Source of the DNA: Inia geoffrensis | Lineage: Eukaryota > Chordata > Mammalia > Artiodactyla > Iniidae | Reading direction: 5' to 3' | DNA: 64,000 nucleotides | Assembly (NCBI GenBank): GCA_036417435.1 | Contig: CM070899.1 | Coordinates: 4,903,001-4,967,000, forward strand | Shown: in pieces, positions 33,166 to 43,879 of the stretch | How the letters are laid out: each line of letters starts with the position of its first letter | How positions within the stretch are numbered: the first letter of the stretch is position 1 | Program-made: the position numbers and the translations under genes | The notes under the pieces: generated by a model | What the model was told of the DNA's origin: nothing | Seen by the model: only the letters and a program-made list of their open reading frames with translations | Databases searched by the model: none

Positions 33166-36100
33166 ATGGCCATAGGAACATACATATCGATAATTACCTT
33201 AAACGTGAGTGGATTAAATGCTCCAACCAAAAGACACGGGCTTGCTGAATGGATACAAAAACAAGACGCATATATATGCTGTCTACAAGAGACCCACTTC
33301 TGACCTAGGGACACATACAGACTGAAAGTGAGGGGATGGAAAAAGATATTCCATGCCAATGGAAATCAAAAGAAAGCTGGAGTAGCAATACTCATATCAG
33401 ATAAAATAGACTTTAAAATAAAGAATGTTACAAGAGACAAGGGAGGCCATTAAATAATGATCAAGGGATCAATCCAAGAAGAAGATATAACAATTATAAA
33501 TATATATGCACCCAACATAGGAGAACCTCAATACATAAGGCAACTGCTCACAGCTATAAAAGAGGAAATTGACAGTAACACAATAATAGTGGGGGACTTT
33601 TAACACCTCACACCAATGGACAGGTCATCCAAAATGAAAATAAATAAGGAAACGGAAGCTTTAAATGACACAACAGACCAGATAGATTTAATCGATATTT
33701 ATAGGACATTCCATCCAAAGACAGCAGATTACACTTTCTTCTCAAGTGCACACGGAACATTCTCCAGGATAGATCACATCTTGGGTCACAAATCAAGCCT
33801 CAGTGAATTTAGGAAAATTGAAATCATATCAAGCATCTTTTCTGACCATAACACTATGAGATTAAAAACGAATTACAGGGGAAAAAACCTAAAAAACACA
33901 AACACGTGGAGGCTAAACAATACGTTACTAAATAACCAAGAAATCACTGAAGAAATCAAAGAGGAAATAAAAAAATACCTAGAGACAAATGACAATGAAA
34001 ACGCGACGATCCAAAACCTATAGGATACAGCAAAAGCAGTTCTAAGAGGGAAGTTTATAGCTATACAAGCCTACCTCAAGAAACAAGAAAAATCTCAAAT
34101 AAACAATCTAACCTTGCACCTAAAGGAACTAGAGAAAGAAGAACACACAAAACCCAAAGTTAGCAGAAGGAAAGAAATCATAACAATCAGAGCAGAAATA
34201 ATTGAAATAGAAACAAAGAAAACAATAGCAAAGATCAATAACACTAAAAGCTGGTTCTTTGATATGATAAACAAAATTGATAAACCATTAGCCAGACTCA
34301 TCAGGAAAAAGAGGGAGAGGACTCAAATCAATAAAATTAGAAATGAAAAAGGAGAAGTTATGACAGACACCGCAGAAATACAAAGCATCCTAAGAGACTA
34401 CTATAAGCAACTCTATGCCAATAAAATGGACAACCTGGAAGAAATGGACAAATTCTTAGAAAGGTATAACCTTCCAGGACCGAATCAGGAAAAAATAGAA
34501 AATATGAACAGAACAATCACAAGTAATGAAATTGAAACTGTGATTAAAAATCTTCCAACAAACAGAAGTCCAGGACCAGATGGCTTCACAGGTGAATTGT
34601 ATCAAAGGGAAGAGCTAACACCCATCCTTCTCAAACTCTTCCAAAAAATTGCAGAGGAAGGAACACTCCCAAACTCATTCTATGAGGCCACCATCACCCT
34701 GATACCAAAACCAGACAAAGGTACTACAAAAAAAGAAAATTACAGACCAATATCACTGATGAATATAGATGCAAAAATCCTCAACAAAATACTAGCAAAC
34801 AGAATCCAAGAACACATTAAAAGGATCATACACCATGATCAAGTGGGATTTATCCCAGGGATGCAAGGATTCTTCAATATATGCAAATCAATCAATGTGA
34901 TACACCATGCTAACAAATTGAAGAATAAAAACCATATGATCATCTGAATAGATGCAGAAAAAGCTTTTGACAAAATTCAACACTCATTTATGATAAAAAC
35001 TCTCCAGAAAGTGGGCATAGAGGGAACCTACCTCAACATAATAAAGGCCATATATGACAAACCCACAGCAAACATCATTCTCAATGGTGAAAAACTGAAA
35101 GCATTTCCTCTAAGATCAGGAACAAGACAAGGATGTCCACTCTCACCACAATTATTCAATGTACTTTTGGAAGTCCTAGCCATGGCAATCAAAGAAGAAA
35201 AAGAAATAAAAGGAATACAAATTGGAAAAGAAGAAGTAAAACTGTCACTGTTTGCAGATGACATGATACTATACATAGAGAATCCTAAAAATGCCACCAG
35301 AAAACTACTAGAGCTAATCAATGAATTTGGTAAAGTTGCAGGATACAAAATTAACGCACAGAAATCTCTTGCATTCCTATACACTAATGATGAAAAATCT
35401 GAAAGAGAAATTAAGGAAACACTCCCATTGCAACAAAAAGAATAAAATACCTAGGAATAAACCTACCTAGGGAGACGAAAGACCTGTATGCAGAAAAATA
35501 TAAGACACTGATGAAAGAAATTAAAGATGACACCAACAGATGGAGAGATATACCATGTTCTTGGATTGGAAGAATCAATATTGTGAAAATGACTATACTA
35601 CCCAAAGCAATCTACAGATTCAATGCAATCCCTATCAAATTACCAATGGCAGTTTTTACAGAACTAGAACAAAAAGTCTTAAAATTTGTATGGAGACACA
35701 AAAGACCCCAAATAGCCAAAGCAGTCTTGAGGGAAAAAAACGGAGCTGGAGGAATCAGACTCCCTGACTTCAGACTATACTACAAAGCTACAGTAATCAA
35801 GACAATATGGTACTGGCACAAAAACAGAAACATAGATCAATGGAATAAGATAGAAAGCCCAGAGATAAACCCACACACCTATGGTCAACTAATCTATGAC
35901 AAAGGAGGCAAGGATATACAATGGAGAAAAGACAGTCTCTTCAATAAGTGGTGCTGGGAAAGCTGGACAGCTACATGAAAAAGAATGAAATTAGAACACT
36001 CCCTAACACTATACACAAAAATAAACTCAAAATGGATTTGAGACCTAAATGTAGGACCAGACACTATAAAACTCTTAGAGGAAAACATAGGAAGAACACT

Positions 36101-36978
36101 CTTTGACATAAATCACAGCAAGATCTTTTTTGATCCACCTCCTAGAGTAATGGAAATAAAAACAAAAATAAACAAATGGGACCTAATGAAATTTCAAAGC
36201 TTTTCACAGCAAAGGAAACCATAAACAAGACGAAAAGACAACCCTCAGAACAGGAGAAAATATTTGCAAATGAATCAATGGACAAAGGATTAATCTCCAA
36301 AATATATAAACAACTCATGCAGCTCAATATTAAAGAAACAAACAACCCAATCCAAAAATGGGCAGAAGACCTAAACAGACATTTCTCCAAAGAAGACATA
36401 AAGATGGCCAAGAAGCACATGAAGAGCTGCTCAACATCACTAATTAGAGAAATACAATTAGAGAAATACAAATCAAAACCACAATGAGGTATCACCTCAC
36501 ACCAGTTAGAATGGGCATCGTCAGAAAATCTACAAACAACAAATGCTGGAGAGGGTGTGGAGAAAAGGGAACCCTCTTGCACTTTTGGTGGGAATGTAAA
36601 TGGATACAGCCACTATGGAGAACAGTATGGAGGGTCCTTAAAAAACTAAAAATAGAATTACCATATGATCCAGCAATCCCACTACTGGGCACATACCCAG
36701 AGAAAACCATAATTCAAAAAGACACATGCACCCCAATGTTCATTGCAGCACTATTTACAATAGCCAGGTCATGGAAGCAACCTAAATGCCCATCGACAGA
36801 CGAATGGATAAAGAAGTTGTGGTACATGTATACAATGGAATGTTACTCAGCCATAAAGAGGAATGAAATTGGGTCACTTGTTGAGACATGGATAGATCTA
36901 GAGACTGTCATACAGAGTGAAGTAAGTCAGAAAGAGAAAAACAAATATCGTATATTAACGCATGTATGTGGAACCTAG
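33166..36978 (+). pseudogene. L1 ORF2 remnant (endonuclease and reverse transcriptase), broken
   Basis: ORF2 makes the nicking endonuclease and reverse transcriptase of L1. The span of 3813 bases (about 1271 codons) is close to the usual length of about 1275. Parts in order: N-terminal endonuclease start ITLNVSGLNAPTKRHGLAEW (33166-33300); the endonuclease end with RIDHILGHKSSLSEFRKIE (about 33767); RT fingers with [14 protein letters not shown] (about 34561); the active-site FADDMILY at 35251; and a C-terminal Cys-His knuckle C-x3-C-x7-H-x4-C (about 36545-36600). Stops include TGA 33301, TAA about 33454, TAG 34021 and TGA 34945. There are frameshifts near 33600, 35430 and 35974. A 14-bp tandem duplication lies at 36443-36470. 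Confidence 0.92.
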
Positions 36979-37194
36979 AAAAATGTTACAGATGAACCAG
37001 TTTGCAGGGCAGAAGTTGAGACACAGATATAGAGAACAAACCTATGGACACCAAGGGGGGGAAAGTGGCAGGGGGGTGGGGATGGTGCTGTGATGAATTG
37101 GGCGATTGGGATTGACATGTATACACTGATGCGTATAAAATTGATGACTAATAAGAACCTGCTGTATAAAAAAATAAATAAAATTAAATTAAAA

Positions 37195-37201
<7 letters not shown>

Positions 37202-37259
<58 letters not shown>

Positions 37260-37262
37260 AAA
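37202..37262 (+). repeat. (AT)n microsatellite grown from an L1 A-tail
   Basis: About 28 AT dinucleotides directly follow the A-rich end of the younger L1. It probably arose by slippage from that tail. Confidence 0.95.
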
Positions 37263-37438
37263 TGTCCCTTTAGATAGCAATAAGAAGTGCTGGTTGGTTG
37301 GTTGGTTGGTTGATTTTTGGAGGAATGGTAATTAAGGTGTAAATAAAACTAGGGTAGAGTCCTCCCTCATAAAGCTCACATAAGCTCACATAAGAACACA
37401 GAAATGAAACTGTAAGTCAACATAAAAAAAAAAAAAAA
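37263..37438 (+). other. Candidate L1 3'-transduced segment plus second poly(A)
   Basis: About 160 bases do not resemble L1 3'UTR or the flanking old L1. They include a (GGTT)5 run at about 37291-37312 and a tandem 'agctcacataagctcacata'. They end in a pure A tract (37424-37438) exactly at the right target-site duplication. An AATAAA-like word, 'gtaaataaaact', lies at about 37338, which is rather far upstream of the tail. Confidence 0.7.
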
Positions 37439-37447
37439 GAATTCAGT

Positions 37448-39430
37448 CCTCCTCCAAATTGATCTGTAGATTAAATAAATGCAATATCATTCAACGTTTA
37501 AGCAGGCTTTTCTTGTAGAAACTGACAAAATGATTGTAAAATTGAAATGTAAATGCGAAGAACCTAGAACAGTCAAAACAATTCTACGAAAGAAAAAAAT
37601 TGGAAGACTTACATTACCTGATTACAAGATCCATTATAAGACTGCAATAATGGAAACAATGGGGTAAAGACAGACAAAGAAAACAATGGAATTGAAGAGA
37701 GAGTACAAAAAAGACCTATACATATTTAGTCATCTAATTTTCCACAGGGGCATAAAGGCATAGATATTGTTTGAAACAAATGTTAAAGGAATATTGAATA
37801 TCTATATGCAAAACCATTAACTTCCATCCATATCTTGCACCAAAAATAAAAATTAATACAAAATGGACCACAGACTAATATAAAGCCCAAAACTATACAA
37901 CTTCTGGAAGTAAACAGGAGCAAATCTTTGTGGCCTTAGGTTAGGCAAAGTTTACTTAGATTGTACACCAATAAGATATGTTGATAAATCGGACTTTACC
38001 AAAAATTTTTTAATTTGCTCTTTAAAAAAAAAACTGTTATGAGAATGAAAATACAACCTATAGACTGTGAGGAAGTATCTGCATATCACATATGTGATAA
38101 ACATCTTACATTCTAAATATAAAGAACGCTCAAAACTCAGTATTACAAAAACAAACAGTCCGATGTTTTAAATGAGCAAAAAATCTGAACAAACACTTCA
38201 TCAAAAAAATCAACAGATGGCAAATAAGTTCATGAAAACATCCTCAACACTGTTAGTCATTAGGGAAATGCAAATCAAAACCACAGTGAGATACCACACT
38301 ATATATCAATACATTTTAGAATGTCTAAAATTAGAAAGATTGACCATACCAAATGTTGGCTAAGACAGAGAGCAATGGAATCCTCACAAAATGTTGGTGG
38401 GAATGTAAAATAGTGCAATCATTTGGAAAACTGGCAGTTTCTCTAAAAAAGTTACACGTACACCAGCATATGACCCAGACATTGCAATCCTAGGTATTTA
38501 TCCAATGTCTCAGTCAGCTCAGGCTGCCATAGCAAAGTTCCACAGACTGGGTGGCTTAACACAACAGACATTTATTTTCCCACAGTTCTGGAGGCTGGAA
38601 GTCTTAAGATCAAGGTGCCAGCAGGGCTGGTTTCTGGTAAGGCCTCTCTGCTTGGCTTGAAGACGGTGCCTTCTTGCTGTGCTCCCACGTGGCCTTTTCT
38701 CTACGCAGTGCACAGAGAAAGCGCTGGTGTTTCTCCCTCTTCTAAGAACACCAGTCCTATTGGTTTACGGCCTCATTTAACCTTAATTATGTCTTTAAAG
38801 TCCTGCTTTCAAAATATAGTTACATTAGGGGTTAGGTCTTCAACATGCCAGTTTAGTTTGGGGGAAGGGGGTCGGGGGGTGGGGACACAATTTGGTCCGT
38901 AACACCTAAAGAAATGAAAACATGTGTCCACACAAAGGTATGTACATGAATGGTCATTGTAACTTTGTTTAATAACTAAACACTGGAAACAACCCAATGT
39001 CCATCAATATGTAAAGAGATACACTGTGGTATATCCTTACAATGGAATACTATTGAATACTTGGCAATATGAAGGAATGAACTATTACTGATACACGACA
39101 ACATGGGTCAATCTCAAAATAATTATGCTGAATGGGAAAAAAAATCACACAAAATCAAAAATCAAAATCAAAAATCACCTGCCATATGACCATATTTACA
39201 CAAAAATTCTAGAAAATGGACACTAACTTACAATGACAGGGAACAAATCAGTGGAGGGGTAGGAGGAAAGCATTATGAAGGGGCACAGAAACAGCTGAAG
39301 GTTATGGAGGTACCAATACTTAACCTTGGTTGCGGCGATGGTTTCATGGACATATGTGCATGTCGACACTTATCAAACTGTATACTTCAAATATGTGCTG
39401 TTTATTATATGTCATTTATACTTCTATAAA
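37448..39430 (+). repeat. Old near-full-length L1, 3' part (ORF2 end and 3'UTR)
   Basis: This resumes the L1 broken at 32172. ORF2 C-terminal phrases are 'gatctgtagattaaataaat', 'aaagactgcaataatgg'-like, 'tgttggtgggaatgtaaaat' and 'aatgaactattactgataca'. The 3' end is 'actgtatacttcaaatatgt' near 39380 and a 'tttatacttctataaaggtg' terminus. An MLT1 LTR (38511-38908) interrupts it, so the L1 is older than that LTR. Confidence 0.65.
38511..38908 (-). repeat. MLT1A-like solo LTR, antisense
   Basis: This is a near-complete MaLR LTR. It starts (reverse of the 3' end) 'tcagtcagctcaggctgcca' and 'gactgggtggcttaacacaa'. It continues 'tcacagttctggaggctgg'-type sequence and 'cttgctgtgctcccacgtgg', and ends 'ggacacaatttggtccgtaa', the reverse of the 5' end. 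No internal retroviral genes adjoin it. Confidence 0.82.
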
Positions 39431-39439
39431 GGTGTTTTT

Positions 39440-39768
39440 TAAAGGGCTGACATGGAAAAAATGAAGGCAAAACAAAGACTTTTTGGATAAACAAAAACTG
39501 AGAGAATTCACAACCCGCAAACCTGTACTACAAGAAACGTTAAAGGAGTTCTTCAGGCTGAAGGGTAATGAGAGCAGATTGGTATTCAGATCAACAGGAA
39601 GAAATGAAGGCCTTACAGCCAATTAAAAAATAAATTGAAAGAAATAATGATAAGAGCAATATCAGGCCAACAAATCTGACAATTTAGATGAAATGGACAA
39701 ATTCCTTGAAAGAAAAAAGTTACAAAAATGAGGAAGAAATAGAATACCTGAATAGCCCTATATATACT
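39440..39768 (+). repeat. Second old L1, 5' fragment (ORF1 end, deleted into ORF2)
   Basis: 'aaactgagagaattcacaac' and 'gttaaaggagttcttcaggc' are the end of L1 ORF1. About 39660 then jumps to ORF2-like 'gaaatggacaaattccttga'. The rest follows the antisense L1, from 41079. Confidence 0.6.
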
Positions 39769-41078
39769 TTTTTTTAAGTTTACTTTTTATATTATATTGG
39801 GGTAGAGTTGATTTACAATGTTGTGTTCATTTCAGGTGTACAGCAAAGTGATTCAGATATCCATATACACATATCCATTCTTTTTCAGATTCTTTTTAAG
39901 AAAAAAATTTTAATTAATTAATTCATTTATTTTTGGCTGAGTTGGGTCTCTGCTGTTGTGCATGATCTTTCTCTAGTTGCAGCGAGAGGGGGCTACTCTT
40001 CATTGCTGTGCATGGGATTCTCGTTGTGGTGGCTTCTCTTGTTGCCGAGCATGGGCTCTAGGCACATGGGCTTCAGTAGTTGTGGCACGCGGGCTCAGTA
40101 GTTGTGGTTCATGGGCTTAGTTGCTCCGCGGCATGTGGGAGCTTCCTGGACCAGGGCTCGAACCCATGTCCCCTGCGTTGGCAGGTGGGTTCCTAACCAC
40201 TGCGCCACCAGGGAAGCCCCCTACCCCCACCTTTCCCCTCTGGTAACCATAAGTTTATTTTTGAAGTCTGTGAGTCTATTTTGTAAAGAAGTTCACCTGT
40301 ATCATTTTTTTTAGATTCCACATATAAGTGATATCGTATGATATTTGTCTTTCTCTGTCTGACTTACTTCACTTAGTATGATAATCTCTAGTCTATCCAT
40401 ATTGCTGCAAATGGCACTGTTTCATTCTTTTTTAAAGCTGAGTAATATTCCATTGTACATAGGTACCACATCTTCTTTATCCATTCATCTGTTGATGGAC
40501 ATCTAGGTTGCTTCCATGTCTTGGCTATTGTAAACAGTGTTGCAATGAACACTGGGGTGCATGTGTCTTTTTGAATTATGGTTTTCTCTGGATATATGGC
40601 CAAGAGTGGGACTGCTGGATTATATGGTACTTCTACTTTTAGTTTTTTAAGGAACCTCCATACTGTTTGTTCTCCATAGTAGTTGTACCAATTTACATTC
40701 CCACCAACGGTGTAGGAGGGTTCCCTTTTCTTTACACCCTCTCCACATTTATTTTTTGTAGACTTTTTGATGATGGCCATTGTGACTGGTGTGAGGTAAT
40801 ACCTCACTGTAGTTTAGATTTGCATTTCTCTAATAATTAGCAATGTTGAGCGTCTTTTCATGTGTCTAGTCCATCTGTATGTCTTCTTTAGAGAAACGTC
40901 TGTTTAGATCTTCAGCCCATTTTTTGATTGGGTGTTTGTTTTTTCGATATTGAGCTGCATGAGCTGTTTGTATATTTTGGAGATAATCCCTCATCAGTGG
41001 CTTCATTTGCAAATATCTTCTCCCATTCTGTGGGCTGTCTTTTCATTTTGTTTATGGTTTCCTTATTTATACTTAAAA
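39769..41078 (-). repeat. Antisense L1 3' fragment split by a CHR-1 SINE
   Basis: On the - strand this is the ORF2 C-terminus and 3'UTR of an L1. A decayed frame at 40388-40807 reads [20 protein letters not shown], later CTPVFIATLFTIAKTWKQP and MEYYSALKKNETVPF. The 3'UTR includes the reverse of 'gattcagatatccatataca' at about 39850. Both ends carry ATACTT-like words (about 39764 and 41072), a possible duplication within the host L1. Confidence 0.75.
39895..40220 (-). repeat. CHR-1 SINE (antisense) inside an antisense L1
   Basis: The 3' end, 'ttcatttatttttggctgag' on the + strand, starts near 39920. The body includes 'agtagttgtggcacgcgggc', and the head ends 'gcgccaccagggaagccccc' at about 40220. 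The flanks continue the same L1. I did not find a clean duplication. Confidence 0.85.
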
Positions 41079-43855
41079 AAAATTATTTTGTAAGTAAAAG
41101 CCTTCCAACAAAGAAAACCCTGGGTTCAGGTATCTTCACTGGTGAATTCTATCAAACATTAAGAAAGCAATAACACCAATCCTACACAAACATTCAGAAA
41201 GTATAGAAGGAGAGAACCTTTCTCAATTCATTTTCGTGAGGAAAATATTAACCTCACATCAAAACCAGACAAAGACAACATAAGAAAAAAGTATAAGCCA
41301 ATAATCATCATGAACATAGATATAAAATCCTTAACAAATTATTAGCAACTAGAATTAAACTGTATATAAAAAGGATAGTATATCACAACCAAGTAGGGTT
41401 TATCCCAGAAATGCATAAATATTGATTTAACATTTTTTTAAAAAATCAGTGTAATCCACCATATTAACTGAATCTAGGAAAAAAATGATTTGACAAAAAT
41501 CAACACCAATATATGATAAAAACTTTCAGAAAATTAAGACTAGAAGGTAACTCCCTTAAACCAATTTAAGATATCTAGAAACCCCCACATATAACATCAT
41601 TCTTAATGGTAAAACCCCATAAGATCAGGAACAAGACAAGGATGTTCACTCTCACCACTTTTATCCAACACTGTACCGGAGGTGCTAGCCATTGCAATAT
41701 AGTGAGAAAAAGATAGAAATGCATATACATTGGAAAGGAAGCTATGAAACTGTATTATTTGCAGACAACATGATCATGTACCTGAAAATTCCTAAGTAAT
41801 CTATGAAAAAACTAGGACTAAGAAGTTAATTTAGTAAGGTCACAGGATACAAGGTCAAATGAGAAAGTAAATAGTATTTCTATATACAAGCAACAAACAT
41901 TGGAAAATGAAATTTTTAAAAAATTCATTCATTATAGCATCCAAAACCATGAAATATAGTTTATACCAAGGAATAAATGTCATACAATATGTGAAACATC
42001 TGAACACTGGAAACTACAAAACACTGCTGAGAGAAATTAAAGAAGATCTAAACAAACAAAGATATAATGCTCATGAGTCAGAAGACTCAATATTGTTAAG
42101 ATGTCAGTTCTCCTGAAATCAATCTATAAATTAAACATAATCCTAATCAAAATATCAGGAGGTACTTTATTGTAGACATTGACAAGGTGATTATAAAACT
42201 GAAATGGGATGATAAAGAACCTAAAATAGCCAGAAGAATGTTGAAAAAGAAAAACAAAGTTGGAGGGCTTGTACTATCCAATTTCAAGAACTACTGTAAA
42301 GCTACAGTAACCAAGAGAGTATGGTATTGGTAAAAGCATAGCTATATCAATCAGTGAACAGAACTGAGAACCCAGAAAGAGGCCGTGCTTACAAGGCCAA
42401 CTGATTTTCAAACAGAGGTCCTAAAACAATCTAACGGGGAAAGGAATGTCTTTTCAACAAATGGTGCTAAAGCAACTGAGTATCCTACATGACAAAAATA
42501 AAAAGCCTCACCTCACACCATACACAAAAATTAACTCAAAATGGATCATAGACTTGAAAATACAAGGAACAACTACTGAGCCTGTGCTCGAGAGCCTGCA
42601 AGCCACAACTACTGAGCCCACCACAACTACTGAGCCCATGCACCGCAACTACTGAAGCCTGCACGCTGCAACTACTGAAGCCCGTGAGCCTAGGGCCCAT
42701 GTTCCGCAACAGAAGCCACCACAGTGAGAAGCCCGCGCACCGCAACGAAGAGGAGTCCCCGCTCACCACAACTAGAGAAAGCCCACACGCAGCAACGAAG
42801 ACCCAACGCGGCCAAATACAAAAAAAAAAAAAAAAACAAGGAAAAACTATAAAACTTGTATAAGAAAACATAGGAGAAAATCTTTGCAACCTTACAGTGG
42901 ACAAAGATTTCTTAGCTAGGACACAAAAAGCCATGGAATGGGAGAAGAAAATATACAAAGAATTCGTAGAACTTCATCATCATCATCTTAAATAGGCAAA
43001 AGATTTGAACAGACCTTCACAGGAGAAGATATTCAAATGGTTGGTTTGCAAACCCATGAAAAGATGAGCAGCATCATTAGTCATCAGGAAAGTGAAATGA
43101 AAGCCACAATCAGATACCACTACACACCCACTACAATGGCTAAAATGGAAAAGACTGACAACGCGAAGTGTTGGTCAGAGTGTGGGGGGGAACCGAAACT
43201 CTCCTGCACTGTTGATGGGAATGCAAAATGGTGCAACCACTTAGGAAGCAGCTTAGCAGTTTATTATAAATTTAAACTTACACATACTATACCACTTAAC
43301 ACCTACACTCCCAGTTACATACCCCAGAGAAATGAAAATATCAATATATATCCACAGAAAGACCTGTTCATGAACAGTCACAGCAGCTTCACTTATAATA
43401 GCCAAAAACTGGACACAACCCAAAATGTCCATCAGCAGGTAAATGGATAAACAGTGTGTGATATATTCATACAATGGAATACCACTCAGCAATAAAAAGG
43501 AATAATGATACAAACAACAATGTGGATGAACCCCCAAAAAATTATGCTAAAAGAAGCCAGATACAAAAGATCACCTACTGTATGATTCCATTTATAAAAA
43601 AGTCCAGAAAAATGCGCTTATCTTTAGTGACAAAAAGTAGATCAGTAGTTGCCAAGGGGCTGAAGTAGAGGAATGGATTTATCGCAAAGGGGCAAGAGGG
43701 AATTTTGGGATGATGGAAATGTTCTGTATCTTGATTGTAGTGGTGGCTCCACAAATGTATACATCTGTCAAAACTCATTGATTTGTGTACTCTAATGGGT
43801 GGCAGTTAACTGTATTAAGTTATACTTCAGTAAAGCTGAGTTTAAAAAAAAGATT
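41079..43855 (+). repeat. Second old L1, 3' part (ORF2 and 3' end)
   Basis: RT-domain phrases are 'cttcactggtgaattctatc' (41138), 'cttaatggtaaaacccc'-like and 'tatttgcagacaacatgatc' (the decayed FADD site, about 41757). The C-terminal part has 'tggcttgtactatccaattt'-like sequence. After a CHR-1 SINE (42571-42836) it continues to 'ttaactgtattaagttatac' and 'ttcagtaaagctgagttt' at 43845. There are many stops. Confidence 0.65.
42561..42850 (+). repeat. CHR-1 SINE, head missing, with repeated ACTACTGA units
   Basis: This copy lacks the tRNA-like head and begins in the CHR-1 body. It has five or so near-copies of 'caactactgagccc' or 'caactactgaagcc' between 42571 and 42685, more than the other copies here. 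It ends 'acccaacgcggccaaataca' and an A-run at about 42820-42836. ACAAGGAACAACT and ACAAGGAAAAACT flank it. Confidence 0.88.
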
Positions 43856-43879
43856 CAGAAGCCTATTTAAAGAGGCTCA

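Larger units (their letters stand above)
32162..37447 (+). mobile_element. Younger L1 retrotransposon, 5'-truncated, with 3'-transduced tail
   Basis: A 5.26-kb element (32173-37436) is flanked by the 11-bp duplication AAGAATTCAGT (32162-32172 and 37437-37447). It starts just upstream of ORF1, so the 5'UTR and promoter are missing. It contains damaged ORF1 and ORF2 and a 3'UTR with a G-rich run ('caccaagggggggaaagtgg', about 37050). The first A-rich end is at 37156-37201, followed by an (AT)n run, about 165 bp of unique sequence and a second poly(A) at 37424-37438. The flanking old L1 reads straight across the insertion ('gacttgaagttaagaattca' then 'gtcctcctccaaattgatct'). Both genes are dead, so it cannot move. 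Confidence 0.9.

Noticed and set aside
33166..36978. Functional reverse transcriptase in the younger L1
   Set aside because: At least four in-frame stops and several frameshifts break ORF2; the FADD motif survives only in an isolated fragment.
37202..37262. Long (AT) run as a regulatory or origin-like element
   Set aside because: It directly follows an L1 A-tail and is best explained by slippage from it.
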